36,913 nt of DNA. It comes from an uncultured Bacillota bacterium. GTDB taxonomy: Bacteria; Bacillota; Clostridia; Tissierellales; Tissierellaceae. The stretch's first letter is position 1; the number at the start of each line of letters is the position of its first letter. The notes under the pieces are model-generated. The model ran no database searches. It saw nothing but the letters and a program-made list of their open reading frames with translations, and had not been told where the DNA came from. Positions 17,288-25,344 of this stretch are shown here, one piece after another. Both the position numbers and the translations under genes were made by a program. Location of the stretch: assembly GCA_937951995.1 (NCBI GenBank), contig CALGAG010000200.1, positions 1 to 36,913 of the forward strand. Reading direction: 5' to 3'.

Positions 17288-18049
17288 ATGAAAGATAAAA
17301 TCGCCAATGAAATTCAAAGGTTTGTGGCAGATTTTGAAAAGAGGGATGGTATAAAGTCCCGTTGGAAAACACCTCTGGTTGGGTTTGCGTCCACAATGGA
17401 CCCAATGTTTGATATGTTAAAGGAGGTGGCTGTTCCTGAGCATTTGCACCCAAGAGATATACTTGCAGATTGCAAAACCCTTATTGCTTATTTTCTTCCA
17501 TTTCAGGACTGGATCCCAGAAAGCAATATTGGGAAGCTCGAGAGCTCTGAGGAATGGGCGAGGGCATATGTTGAGACCAACATACTGATTGGCGAAATAA
17601 ATGATTTTTTGATAGGATGGCTTACAGGTATGGGTCATGAAACGAAGAAATTGAACCCTTCATTGAACATGGACTACGAAAACCTGGTTAGCGTTTGGTC
17701 AAACAGGCATGTGGCCTATGTTGCAGGTCTTGGAACCTTTGGTATGAACAATATGCTCATAACTGAGAATGGATGCTGCGGTCGACTTGGCAATGTTGTA
17801 ACAAGCCTGGAACTTGAAGCTGATAAAAGGACCGGCAAGGAGAATTGCCTCAACAAGTATGATGGAAGCTGTACAGCCTGTATTGACAATTGCGTAAATG
17901 ATTCTCTGAATCTGGATGAATTTGATAGATTCAAGTGCTACGAGATGCTTTTGGCAAACGGAGAAAAATATGAATATCTGGGTGATGCGTCAGTTTGCGG
18001 GAAGTGCCTTGTGGGATTGCCCTGCTCAACTGAGAATCCAGTTGGATAA
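17288..18049 (+). CDS. QueG-like double-cluster iron-sulfur protein
   Basis: A 253-residue protein related to epoxyqueuosine reductase but not the canonical enzyme. It retains the VAGLGTFGMNNMLIT region that resembles QueG's cobalamin-facing GKN segment. It has two cysteine clusters: C187, C195, C198 and C202, then C217, C237, C240 and C246. These fit two [4Fe-4S] clusters. QueG's long C-terminal repeats are absent. A true queG lies 4 kb downstream, so this is a paralogue of unknown substrate. No strong ribosome site exists and the 4-base gap to the cyclophilin gene suggests coupled translation. Confidence 0.75.
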   Translation: MKDKIANEIQRFVADFEKRDGIKSRWKTPLVGFASTMDPMFDMLKEVAVPEHLHPRDILADCKTLIAYFLPFQDWIPESNIGKLESSEEWARAYVETNILIGEINDFLIGWLTGMGHETKKLNPSLNMDYENLVSVWSNRHVAYVAGLGTFGMNNMLITENGCCGRLGNVVTSLELEADKRTGKENCLNKYDGSCTACIDNCVNDSLNLDEFDRFKCYEMLLANGEKYEYLGDASVCGKCLVGLPCSTENPVG

Positions 18050-18069
18050 AAGACTCATATGAGTCTTTT
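18048..18069 (+). terminator. Palindromic terminator after the QueG-like gene
   Basis: A perfect 22-base palindrome ending in TTTT overlaps the stop codon. Confidence 0.65.
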
Positions 18070-18112
18070 ATGTAATTGTGGGCTTAATTTATTCATGTTT
18101 TGCCTCTTATAG

Positions 18113-18141
18113 TTTAACTATCCTTAAATTCTTGGTATAAT
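18113..18141 (+). promoter_or_regulatory. Extended -10 promoter for thymidine kinase
   Basis: TTTAAC (18113-18118), a 17-base spacer and TATAAT (18136-18141) preceded by TGG. Confidence 0.65.
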
Positions 18142-18170
18142 GGTATGGTCAAGTATAAGGAGGGTCATAA

Positions 18171-18782
18171 ATGCATCAATACAAAGGTAAATTGATTATA
18201 CACACAGGCTCAATGTTTTCCGGGAAGACATCAAGCCTTGAAAAGGAAGTTAAGAGATTTATGATTGCGGGATACAGAACTGTTGCCTTTAAGCCATCGG
18301 TGGATAACAGGGTACCCACATCTGAAATAGTAACACATGATAAAACCTCCTTGGAGGGGATACTGGTAGATGATATTGGACAGATTCTTAAACACTGCGA
18401 AGAGGGCAATCCAGAAGTTGTGGCAATAGATGAGGTTCAGTTTCTGGGTGGTGAGATAGAAGATATAATTCAGGGCGTCAACTCACTTTTGAGCAAGAAC
18501 ATTACAGTAATTGTGGCAGGGCTTGATATAGACTTTTCAGGCAGGCCATTTGAGATACTCAAGGAGCTTATGCCCATAGCGGATTATCTGAACAAGCATC
18601 ATGCCGTTTGTGTAAAGTGTGGTACGGATGCCTGGGTAAGTCACAGAAAGACCAAGGAGAGAGAAAGGGTTGTAATAGGTGCAACCAAAGAGTACGAACC
18701 ACTTTGCAGGTCTTGCTTTCTGAAGGAGAAGAAAAAAGAGGAAGCCATAGTAAACAAAAACCAGGTAACCTTCATAGAGTAG
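18171..18782 (+). CDS. tdk: Thymidine kinase, type II
   Basis: Phosphorylates thymidine to dTMP with ATP in the salvage pathway. The 203-residue length is standard. Walker A is GSMFSGKT (residues 13-20), Walker B is AIDEVQF with D87 and E88, and VAGLDIDFSGRPF is the conserved central motif. The structural zinc site has C147, C150, C179 and C182. AAGGAGGG ribosome site. It appears monocistronic, with its own promoter and a hairpin after the stop. Confidence 0.95.
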   Translation: MHQYKGKLIIHTGSMFSGKTSSLEKEVKRFMIAGYRTVAFKPSVDNRVPTSEIVTHDKTSLEGILVDDIGQILKHCEEGNPEVVAIDEVQFLGGEIEDIIQGVNSLLSKNITVIVAGLDIDFSGRPFEILKELMPIADYLNKHHAVCVKCGTDAWVSHRKTKERERVVIGATKEYEPLCRSCFLKEKKKEEAIVNKNQVTFIE

Positions 18783-18789
18783 ATAGGGT

Positions 18790-18811
18790 GGGGATGACAA
18801 ATGTCATCCCC
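18790..18811. terminator. Hairpin between convergent tdk and DUF4097 genes
   Basis: A 9-base-pair GC-rich stem (18790-18798 with 18803-18811) with a 4-base loop in a 38-base convergent gap. The T tract is weak (GTTTA). Confidence 0.55.
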
Positions 18812-18820
18812 GTTTAAGTG

Positions 18821-19855
18821 CTATTCAAAGAGTCTTATATTTCCCGATGAACTTGTTAGATTCATCTGCCTTGAACCATCGCCAAGTGTCATGAACAAGC
18901 GATCGTAATCGTTTTGAACTGAGGTGGCTGAGCCTTCAAAGCTGATTCTACCTGAAGAGGTCGTTCCCTTAATATCAAGGGAAAGTCCACTCAAAGGGCC
19001 GATATTAATATCGCCAGAACTTGTGACAACCTTGACTTCATCAAGGGGTTCAACAGGTCCAACTGTAACATCACCAGAGCTGCTTGCAATTGAAATGTCA
19101 CCAGTGATCATTGGTATCCTAATGTCACCAGATGAAGCTGTAATCCTGGATTCCTGGGCATGGACCTCATCTATTTGGATCCTCCCTGAGCTTGACTCAA
19201 CCTTGACCTTCTTTAGCCTTAGGGAGTCTGAACTCAAATCAGCTGATGAGCTTGTAAACTCAAGGTCCTCATTGAAATTCTCAGGGATAAGGACCTCCAA
19301 GAGAAGATCTGATTGAGAGACCGTATAGCTACCGGTTTCAGGTGTCATTGAAATCTTGATACTGTCTCCCAAATCCTGAAGATTAAGGGATACCTGTCTG
19401 TTGGACTTGTATCTTCCCTTTAGTGAAACCATCAGCCTATCTGAATCTGTTTGAACTATTCTCGTGTCAGCAAAGGTAGTGTAGATTGAAATCAAATCGA
19501 CCTCCTCTGCCAGCTGCATACTTTCTGCTTCATTGGCCTCATATGAGGTAAGGCTAGAAAAAATGTCTATTCGTTCAAAGAAATTAATGTCCCTTAAGCC
19601 TACTAAGGTTTTCTTTCCATTTTCAATTACTTCAATCCCATCCCAGCTAATTGTCACAGATTTTCCGTCCTCAACCACCCGAATACCTTCAGAATCAATT
19701 TTCACAGTTTCTCCATTGTCATGTATCTCCAAAGATCTGTTTTCTGAGATATCCCCAAATCTGAAATTATCGATGTAAAAAAGTGAATATAGACCTACAC
19801 CAAAAGCAATCAGTACAACTCCTGCCAGTACTATTGATAGTCTTTTTAAGTCCAT
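18821..19855 (-). CDS. DUF4097 beta-repeat membrane-anchored protein
   Basis: A 344-residue protein with one N-terminal membrane helix (about residues 7-27). The C-terminal 170 residues are a DUF4097 repeat domain, a right-handed beta-solenoid. Its rungs repeat the pattern S-S-S-G-x-I/V, for example VESSSGRIQID, TASSGDIRIP, IASSSGDVTVG and VTSSGDINIG. The protein likely lies at the cell surface. Third gene of a PadR-DUF1700-DUF4097 set, a common envelope-stress type arrangement in Firmicutes; exact function unknown. It starts 11 bases after the DUF1700 gene ends, with an AGGGGG ribosome site. Confidence 0.88.
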   Translation of the reverse strand: MDLKRLSIVLAGVVLIAFGVGLYSLFYIDNFRFGDISENRSLEIHDNGETVKIDSEGIRVVEDGKSVTISWDGIEVIENGKKTLVGLRDINFFERIDIFSSLTSYEANEAESMQLAEEVDLISIYTTFADTRIVQTDSDRLMVSLKGRYKSNRQVSLNLQDLGDSIKISMTPETGSYTVSQSDLLLEVLIPENFNEDLEFTSSSADLSSDSLRLKKVKVESSSGRIQIDEVHAQESRITASSGDIRIPMITGDISIASSSGDVTVGPVEPLDEVKVVTSSGDINIGPLSGLSLDIKGTTSSGRISFEGSATSVQNDYDRLFMTLGDGSRQMNLTSSSGNIRLFE

Positions 19856-19866
19856 TTTCTCGCCCC

Positions 19867-20442
19867 CTAACCATTTATAATTCTTCTATTCCAATCAATG
19901 TACATGGACATCAGCCTGTAGAATAGTTTGCTAAGAACTATCCCAAGAATAAAGACCAACCCTCCCAAGGCACCTAGTCCAATACCAAAGGAAACTGATG
20001 TAATAATTCCCGGAGCTATTCCTGAAACCAAGCCTGCAAAGGGAGCGCCGAAGATTAAACCAACTCCACCGACCACAAATCCAATTCCCGTTCCAAAAAT
20101 CCCGATTATAATCCCTATTACTGCCGCCACTGGTCCAAGGATAAAAACCAGATTGAGCCCCAAAAGCAGAAGGAATATAAGGAATCTTCTAGCACTGTCA
20201 TTGGGATTCTTATCCTGGGAGGTGACATTAGTATTGTTCGCATCAGCATGGATGGTGCTTAATATGCTTTCTGCCACTTCCTTTGGCGTTCCCAGCTCTA
20301 AGGATATTTCATCATCTGTCTTACCTTTTTCACGTCCGATATTGAAATGCTCTTCGTAATCAAGCAGTATCTCTCGAAGCTCCCCTTCCCTTAAGCCTGA
20401 AAGATAAGATTTAAGCGTGTTCAAATATTCCTTCCTGTTCAT
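19867..20442 (-). CDS. DUF1700 membrane protein
   Basis: A 191-residue protein. The first 65 residues are the DUF1700 helical domain (YLNTLKSYLSGL, then LLDYEEHF and the LGTPKEVAESIL motif). A linker follows, then three or four glycine-rich membrane helices (residues 85-180). Family members pair with PadR regulators and DUF4097 proteins and are thought to be a membrane-bound partner that modulates the response. The start overlaps the end of the padR-like gene by 32 bases, so translation is coupled. Confidence 0.88.
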   Translation of the reverse strand: MNRKEYLNTLKSYLSGLREGELREILLDYEEHFNIGREKGKTDDEISLELGTPKEVAESILSTIHADANNTNVTSQDKNPNDSARRFLIFLLLLGLNLVFILGPVAAVIGIIIGIFGTGIGFVVGGVGLIFGAPFAGLVSGIAPGIITSVSFGIGLGALGGLVFILGIVLSKLFYRLMSMYIDWNRRIING

Positions 20443-20755
20443 CGTCTACACCCCTTAACAGTAAATTGACTCCGTTCACAAAATTCTCCCATTCTTCCTG
20501 AAGTATTATGAGTACTTCCTTGCCCTTGTCTGTAAGTCTGTAGTACTTTCTTGGAGGGCCTTCCTGGGATTCCTCTAAATAGGTTGTAACATACCCGTCA
20601 CTTCTGAATCTTCTGAGGAGTGGATATATTGTGCCTTCAGAAATCTTAATGAAAGTGGAAATATTTTCAACCAATTCATACCCATAATAATCTTTTCTGT
20701 TCAGTAAAGTGAGAACACAAAGCTCAAGAACTCCCTTTTTAAATTGTATATTCAT
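20411..20755 (-). CDS. PadR family transcriptional regulator
   Basis: A 114-residue winged-helix regulator. The family core is FKKGVLELCVLTLLNRKDYYGYEL, shown here only by its ends (FKKGVLELC, YYGYEL). ISEGTIYPLLRRF is the recognition helix, RKYYRLTDKGK the wing, and the C-terminal helix serves for dimerisation. PadR proteins usually repress their own operon until a ligand or partner releases them. AAAGGAG lies 7 bases before the ATG at 20755. An upstream TTG-type extension to 20788 lacks a ribosome site. The palindrome at 20793-20811 over its promoter is the likely operator. Confidence 0.92.
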   Translation of the reverse strand: MNIQFKKGVLELCVLTLLNRKDYYGYELVENISTFIKISEGTIYPLLRRFRSDGYVTTYLEESQEGPPRKYYRLTDKGKEVLIILQEEWENFVNGVNLLLRGVDDEQEGIFEHA

Positions 20756-20778
20756 GGCTAGTCTCCTTTCACAGCTAC

Positions 20779-20807
20779 AATATATCACACACTACCTTAC
20801 AATGCAA
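20779..20807 (-). promoter_or_regulatory. Promoter of the padR-DUF1700-DUF4097 operon
   Basis: Read on the minus strand: TTGCAT (20807-20802), a 17-base spacer, and TATATT (20784-20779). Confidence 0.65.
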
Positions 20808-20811
20808 GGTA
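20793..20811. promoter_or_regulatory. Probable PadR operator palindrome
   Basis: TACCTTACAATGCAAGGTA is a 19-base inverted repeat matching at 8 of 9 arm positions. It covers the -35 box of the padR promoter, as expected for an autorepressor site. Confidence 0.6.
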
Positions 20812-20818
20812 CTAAATT

Positions 20819-20845
20819 AAAAAAATAGGAGAAAAATTCTCCTAT
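20819..20845 (-). terminator. Intrinsic terminator of the rodA-like gene
   Basis: On the minus strand a perfect 9-base-pair stem (20845-20837 with 20833-20825) and 3-base loop are followed by a T run. It begins directly at the stop codon of the rodA-like gene. Confidence 0.88.
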
Positions 20846-21955
20846 CTACTCAAAGCTAAGTCCTTCCCTGTGCAAACCAACACTTAATACGATTCCTATT
20901 GATATGAGGTTTATCAGCTGAAAGGTTCCTCCATAGCTCATAAAGGGAAGGGGAATACCAGTGATAGGCATCAGGCCTATGGTCATTCCTATGTTTTCCC
21001 ATATGTGGAATAGGAACATTCCGGCAAATCCAACAGACATAAATGATCCGAATTTGTCAGGGCTGTTACGTGCAATCCTTATTATCCTGTTGATCATTAT
21101 GAAATACAGGAGAATTAGCAGGCTTCCGCCGATAAAGCCTAGCTCCTCTGCAAGTACTGCAAAAATAAAGTCGGTTTGCTTCTCTGGAATATAGTTAAAC
21201 TGGGTTTGGGTACCCTCAAACAAACCTCTTCCAAATATCTTGCCACTTCCAATGGCAATCCTTCCTTGTATGGCTTGAAAACCAGTATTTGAAGTATCTC
21301 TTTCAGGGTCCAGAAAATTGAATATCCTATCCTTTTGGAAGGGATCAAGTCTTGACCAAAGTATAGGAAGGCTCATTAGCCCCATTGCAAGAGCGATTCC
21401 AATGTATTTCCATTTAACTCCTGCCACAAAGAGCATTGCTGCAATAAAGAAGATAAAGACCATTGCAGTACCTGCATCCGGCTGAAGCAGTATCAAGCCC
21501 ACAGGGAAAAATGCAAATGCCAGGATCTTAAACAGCACAAAGGGAGAATTGATATCATCCTTGTTGTTGTCCATGTACTTGGCCAGGGAAATTATCAAAC
21601 CTACCTTGACGAACTCAGCAGGCTGGAATCCAAATGACCCAATGTAAAGCCATGAACGGGCCCCCCACTGGTCATCCCCAACTCCCATGAAAAGTACTGC
21701 CAGAAGCAATCCAACTGAGACGATGTAAATGGGGATGTATAGCTTGCCTAAAAATTGGAAGTCAAAGAACACCAGAAAAAGTATTGCCACAAATCCAATT
21801 AGGGTTGAAATTCCCTGGGTTCTTACAAACCTAATGTTTTCCAGGCTCAAGGTTGCCGAATATATAACTACCAGTCCATATATGCTCAAAAGAACAACTG
21901 TTATAAGCAACAGAAAATCGAATCTCTTGAAAGCTTTTTTTCTAAGATTAAACAT
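20846..21955 (-). CDS. rodA: RodA/FtsW/SpoVE family peptidoglycan polymerase
   Basis: A SEDS-family glycosyltransferase with about ten membrane segments that polymerises lipid II for the cell wall, working with a class B penicillin-binding protein. The 369 residues include the conserved features QPAEFVKVGLIISLAKYM, LLQPDAGTAMVF, QKDRIFNFLDPERD, a periplasmic loop with ERDTSNTGFQAIQGRIAIGS-type residues, and PLPFMSYGGT near the C-terminus. The Q-P-D-x-G motif and size fit RodA better than FtsW. I chose the ATG at 21955, 9 bases from AAAGGAG (21971-21965). It has its own promoter and terminator. Confidence 0.88.
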   Translation of the reverse strand: MFNLRKKAFKRFDFLLLITVVLLSIYGLVVIYSATLSLENIRFVRTQGISTLIGFVAILFLVFFDFQFLGKLYIPIYIVSVGLLLAVLFMGVGDDQWGARSWLYIGSFGFQPAEFVKVGLIISLAKYMDNNKDDINSPFVLFKILAFAFFPVGLILLQPDAGTAMVFIFFIAAMLFVAGVKWKYIGIALAMGLMSLPILWSRLDPFQKDRIFNFLDPERDTSNTGFQAIQGRIAIGSGKIFGRGLFEGTQTQFNYIPEKQTDFIFAVLAEELGFIGGSLLILLYFIMINRIIRIARNSPDKFGSFMSVGFAGMFLFHIWENIGMTIGLMPITGIPLPFMSYGGTFQLINLISIGIVLSVGLHREGLSFE

Positions 21956-21983
21956 AATCATCTACTCCTTTGCATCAAGGAAT

Positions 21984-21992
21984 ATTATATCA
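21984..21992 (-). promoter_or_regulatory. Extended -10 promoter of the rodA-like gene
   Basis: Minus strand TGA plus TATAAT, about 30 bases before the start codon. The -35 region is weak. Confidence 0.5.
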
Positions 21993-22033
21993 TACTATGG
22001 TTTTTTCAAGTAGTGGGTTTATTGTATATTATT

Positions 22034-22042
22034 TGATATAAT
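22034..22042 (+). promoter_or_regulatory. Extended -10 promoter of queG
   Basis: TGA plus TATAAT, 20 bases before the queG start. It mirrors the identical element used by the divergent rodA-like gene. Confidence 0.5.
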
Positions 22043-22061
22043 TAGAAACGGAGGGATTGGG

Positions 22062-23075
22062 ATGATTAAGGATAGGATAAATGATATTGCTAAACACCTT
22101 GATATAGACATGATTGGATTCACTCATTCGGGGCCTCTGGAGAGGATCCGTCCACAATTGCAAAATAGAGTGGACAAGGAAAGGGCAACAGAATTTGAGG
22201 AAAGGAATCTAGACCTTAGACTGGACCCAAGGCTTACCATGGAGAATTGCAAATCCATAATTGTTGTTGCACTCTCCTATAACAGGGAGAAAAAGGACAC
22301 CAAGAAAGCCAGAGTAAAAGGGAGCCTTTCCAAGTCTTCATGGGGAAGGGATTATCATTATGTCCTTAAGGGAAAGATGGATTTGCTTGTTAATGAGATG
22401 AAGAAAGAATTCGCTTTCAACCATATGTCATTCTGTGACACCGGGCCACTTGTTGACAGGGAGCTTGCCTACAGGGCTGGGATTGGATATTACGGCAAGA
22501 ACTGCAGCATCATTAATCCAGAATATGGTTCCTTCATTTTCATTGGATATATTTTAACCGACCTGGAAATTGAATGTGAGGATAAAAATATGGAAAGTTT
22601 ATGCGGTGACTGTACCCTATGCTCCCTTGCCTGTCCAACTGGAGCCCTGGAAGGGGCAGGTATACTCAATCCTAAAAAGTGTGTATCATACCTGACCCAG
22701 ACCAAGGAGCCAATACCTGAGGATTTGTCATCCGGAATGGGTATAAAGGTATATGGGTGTGACACATGTCAGCTTGTGTGTCCCAAAAACAAGTATGTCA
22801 AAATATCACATCATGGAGAGTTCGATCCATTAAAGACTGGTGGCATAGTTGACATTGAGGAATTGATTAACATGTCAAATAAAGAGTTTCATGTGAAGTA
22901 CGGAGACATGGCAGGAAGCTGGAGGGGTAAGACGGTACTTTTAAGGAACTCTATAATTGCATTGGAGAACATGGGGACACACTGTCACAAAGACCTTATT
23001 GAGACCTTGGAAAGAAAGAATATCAAATTATTGAAACCTTATACTTCAAGGATACTCAAAGGTATGGTAGAATAG
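22062..23075 (+). CDS. queG: tRNA epoxyqueuosine(34) reductase
   Basis: Cobalamin- and iron-sulfur-dependent enzyme that reduces epoxyqueuosine to queuosine at tRNA position 34. The 337-residue length is slightly short but normal for Firmicutes. Visible are FCDTGPLVDRELAYRAGIGY with catalytic-region D126, then the G-K-N loop. Two ferredoxin-like cysteine sets follow: C181, C184, C187 and C191, then C207, C233, C236 and C240. The C-terminus is helical. Cobalamin need links it loosely to the B12 importer 4 kb downstream. GGAGGG ribosome site; it is divergent from the rodA-like gene. Confidence 0.94.
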   Translation: MIKDRINDIAKHLDIDMIGFTHSGPLERIRPQLQNRVDKERATEFEERNLDLRLDPRLTMENCKSIIVVALSYNREKKDTKKARVKGSLSKSSWGRDYHYVLKGKMDLLVNEMKKEFAFNHMSFCDTGPLVDRELAYRAGIGYYGKNCSIINPEYGSFIFIGYILTDLEIECEDKNMESLCGDCTLCSLACPTGALEGAGILNPKKCVSYLTQTKEPIPEDLSSGMGIKVYGCDTCQLVCPKNKYVKISHHGEFDPLKTGGIVDIEELINMSNKEFHVKYGDMAGSWRGKTVLLRNSIIALENMGTHCHKDLIETLERKNIKLLKPYTSRILKGMVE

Positions 23076-23128
23076 CTAATGTTGCATTATAAAACAAGAA
23101 AAACAATTACCTTTAAGGAGGGATTTTA

Positions 23129-24316
23129 GTGTCAAATGTACATGAACTGGGATTTCTGAAGGAAAAAATCCAGGAACTCAAGGATGAAGGAGTATACAGA
23201 AAACTGCCTGTAATGGGATCTGCAAGTGATGCAGAGGTGGAGCTCAATGGCAGGAAGGTAATAAACCTTTCATCAAACAACTATCTGGGATTTGCAAACA
23301 ATCCAAGAATGAAAAAGGCTGCGATAGATGCAGTTGAAAAATATGGGGTTGGATCAGGAGCTGTCCGCACCATCATAGGCAACATGGATATTCATGAAAA
23401 GCTTGAGGAAACACTTGCTAAATTCAAGAGGGAGGAAGCAGCCTTTATCTATCAATCTGGCTTTAACTGCAATGCAGGGACCATTCAGGCAATCACAGAA
23501 GCAGGGGACCTTATAATCTCAGATGAGCTAAATCATGCTTCAATAATCGATGGTGCAAGACTTTCCAAAGCTGCAAAAACTATTTACAAGCACTCTGATA
23601 TGGTTAGCCTGGAGGCAGTATTAAAGGAGAACAAGGACAAATACAGAAACATGCTGATCATAACTGATGGGGTATTCAGCATGGATGGGGATATAGCAAA
23701 GCTTCCGGAAATTGTTGACCTAGCTGAAAAATATGGGGCAATGACCTATGTTGACGATGCCCATGGTTCAGGTGTCCTTGGAGAGAGTGGAAGAGGAACC
23801 GTAGACCACTTTGGACTACATGGTAGGATTGACTTTACAATCGGAACTCTTTCCAAGGCGATTGGAGTAATTGGAGGATATGTGGCCGGGTCCAAGACAA
23901 TGTATGAATGGCTAAGCCACAGGGCGAGACCTGTTCTGTTCTCGACATCATTACCTCCAGCGGCTGTTGGGGCAATCACTGAGGCCATAAACATGCTTAC
24001 AGAGTCCACGGAGTATACCGACAGGCTGTGGGACAATGCAGCATATTTCAAGGAGAAAATGGGTTCCCTGGGATTTGACACAGGGCACAGTGAGACACCC
24101 ATAACACCTGTTATCATAGGGGATGAGGCTAAAACCATGGAGTTTAGCAAGAGACTTCTAGAAAAGGGAGTATTTGTATCAGGCATCGTATTCCCTACAG
24201 TTCCCAAGGGAACAGGAAGACTAAGATGCATGGTGACTGCTGCCCATTCCAGGGCCCAGCTTGACAAAGCCGTCCAGGCATTTAAAGAGGTCGGAGATGA
24301 AATGGGAATTTTATAG
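23129..24316 (+). CDS. kbl: Glycine C-acetyltransferase (2-amino-3-ketobutyrate CoA ligase)
   Basis: A 395-residue PLP enzyme of the alpha-oxoamine synthase family. It interconverts glycine plus acetyl-CoA and 2-amino-3-oxobutyrate, the second step of threonine breakdown. The Schiff-base lysine is K243 in GTLSKAIGVIGG, the pyridine-binding aspartate is D209 in YVDDAHGSG, and SSNNYLGF near residue 50 is the family substrate motif. No threonine dehydrogenase gene is adjacent. 8-amino-7-oxononanoate synthase (BioF) is the main alternative, but no biotin genes are nearby. GTG start behind AAGGAGGG. It ends in a strong terminator. Confidence 0.85.
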   Translation: MSNVHELGFLKEKIQELKDEGVYRKLPVMGSASDAEVELNGRKVINLSSNNYLGFANNPRMKKAAIDAVEKYGVGSGAVRTIIGNMDIHEKLEETLAKFKREEAAFIYQSGFNCNAGTIQAITEAGDLIISDELNHASIIDGARLSKAAKTIYKHSDMVSLEAVLKENKDKYRNMLIITDGVFSMDGDIAKLPEIVDLAEKYGAMTYVDDAHGSGVLGESGRGTVDHFGLHGRIDFTIGTLSKAIGVIGGYVAGSKTMYEWLSHRARPVLFSTSLPPAAVGAITEAINMLTESTEYTDRLWDNAAYFKEKMGSLGFDTGHSETPITPVIIGDEAKTMEFSKRLLEKGVFVSGIVFPTVPKGTGRLRCMVTAAHSRAQLDKAVQAFKEVGDEMGIL

Positions 24317-24322
24317 TTCGTC

Positions 24323-24353
24323 AGAAAAGAGGGGATATCCCCTCTTTTCTTTA
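24323..24353 (+). terminator. Intrinsic terminator after kbl
   Basis: A perfect 28-base palindrome (24323-24350) with a GC-rich centre ends in CTTTTCTTT. Confidence 0.85.
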
Positions 24354-24365
24354 TGGACAAAATAG

Positions 24366-24371
24366 TATAAT
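24366..24371 (+). promoter_or_regulatory. Possible -10 box for the DUF503-nth-vanW operon
   Basis: TATAAT 32 bases before the DUF503 start; the -35 region falls in the preceding terminator and is poor. Confidence 0.4.
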
Positions 24372-24402
24372 ATGGAAATAACAAACATCAAGAGGTGTAA
24401 AT

Positions 24403-24684
24403 ATGATAATTGGGGCATGTTCACTTGAACTACACATTTTTGAGGTATATTCGTTGAAGGAAAAAAGACAGGTGATTAAAAGCTTGCTGGGAAGGCTTCA
24501 ATCCAGATTCAACATTTCCGTTGCAGAAGTTGATGACTTCGACATATGGCAGTCGGCAACAATAGGATTTGCCTGCGTATCCAATGAAAGCAATCATGTG
24601 AGAAGCATGATAAGCAGTGTCATAAACTTTGTGGATTCCGATGGAAGAGTTGAAATAACAAACCATCAAATTGAGATATTATAG
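24403..24684 (+). CDS. DUF503 family protein (YlxP-like)
   Basis: A 93-residue ferredoxin-like alpha-beta protein typical of DUF503. It shows LELHIFEVYSLKEKRQVIKS, RLQSRFNISVAEVDDFDIWQ and IGFACVSNESNHV. Bacillus YlxP is found near ribosome biogenesis genes and family members are suspected of RNA or ribosome roles, but the function is not established. Here it leads an operon with endonuclease III and a VanW protein instead of its more usual place beside rbfA and infB. Confidence 0.88.
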   Translation: MIIGACSLELHIFEVYSLKEKRQVIKSLLGRLQSRFNISVAEVDDFDIWQSATIGFACVSNESNHVRSMISSVINFVDSDGRVEITNHQIEIL

Positions 24685-24693
24685 GAGAGAGAC

Positions 24694-25344
24694 ATGAGAA
24701 AGAGATTGACAAAGAAGGAAAAGAATCAGGTTTTGGATATTCTTGATGAGCTTTATCCATATGCAAGTGCGGAACTGAATTTCAACAATCCCTTTGAGCT
24801 GCTTGTAGCTACAATCCTATCGGCTCAATGTACTGATGTAAGGGTTAACAAGGTTACCCAGGATATGTTTTTGGAGCTGAAGGAGCCCATGGACTACATC
24901 AATTTGGGAGAGGAGGCCCTGGAGGGCAGAATCAGAAGCTGTGGACTTTCAAAGACGAAGAGCAGGAATATAATTGGAGCCTGTGAAAAAATTGTGTCAC
25001 AACACCAGGGTAGGGTTCCGGGGTCAATTGAAGAATTGATGCAATTGCCGGGAGTTGGCAGGAAAACGGCAAATGTAGTTGCTAGCAATGCCTTTGGAAT
25101 ACCTGCAATCGCAGTTGACACCCATGTTTTTAGGGTTTCCAATCGAATTGGACTGGCCGCTTCAAAAAATGTGGAAGGGACAGAGAAGGACCTTATGAAG
25201 GCGATACCCAGGGAAAGGTGGACCAAGGCTCACCATCAGCTGATTTTTCACGGGAGAAGAGTATGCAAGGCCAGGAATCCTCTCTGTGAGGAATGCCAGG
25301 TAAGTACTGTGTGTCTTTATTATATGAATGAGGTGGGGAAATGA
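24694..25344 (+). CDS. nth: Endonuclease III (DNA glycosylase/AP lyase)
   Basis: Base-excision repair enzyme that removes oxidised pyrimidines. The 216-residue length is standard. The helix-hairpin-helix reads LPGVGRKTANVVA with catalytic lysine K124, and the catalytic aspartate is D142 in AVDTHVFRV. The C-terminal [4Fe-4S] loop has C191, C198, C201 and C207 with the usual C-x6-C-x2-C-x5-C spacing. It starts 9 bases after the DUF503 gene and overlaps the VanW gene in an ATGA, so all three are translated together. Confidence 0.96.
   Translation: MRKRLTKKEKNQVLDILDELYPYASAELNFNNPFELLVATILSAQCTDVRVNKVTQDMFLELKEPMDYINLGEEALEGRIRSCGLSKTKSRNIIGACEKIVSQHQGRVPGSIEELMQLPGVGRKTANVVASNAFGIPAIAVDTHVFRVSNRIGLAASKNVEGTEKDLMKAIPRERWTKAHHQLIFHGRRVCKARNPLCEECQVSTVCLYYMNEVGK

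Noticed and set aside
19928..20359. 143-codon Pro/Ile-rich frame opposite the DUF1700 gene
   Set aside because: Its composition mirrors the glycine-rich membrane helices of the real gene on the other strand; no start signal.
23746..24384. 212-codon reading frame opposite kbl
   Set aside because: It lies antisense to a well-recognised PLP enzyme and crosses its terminator; low-complexity Ser/Pro composition is typical of a shadow frame.
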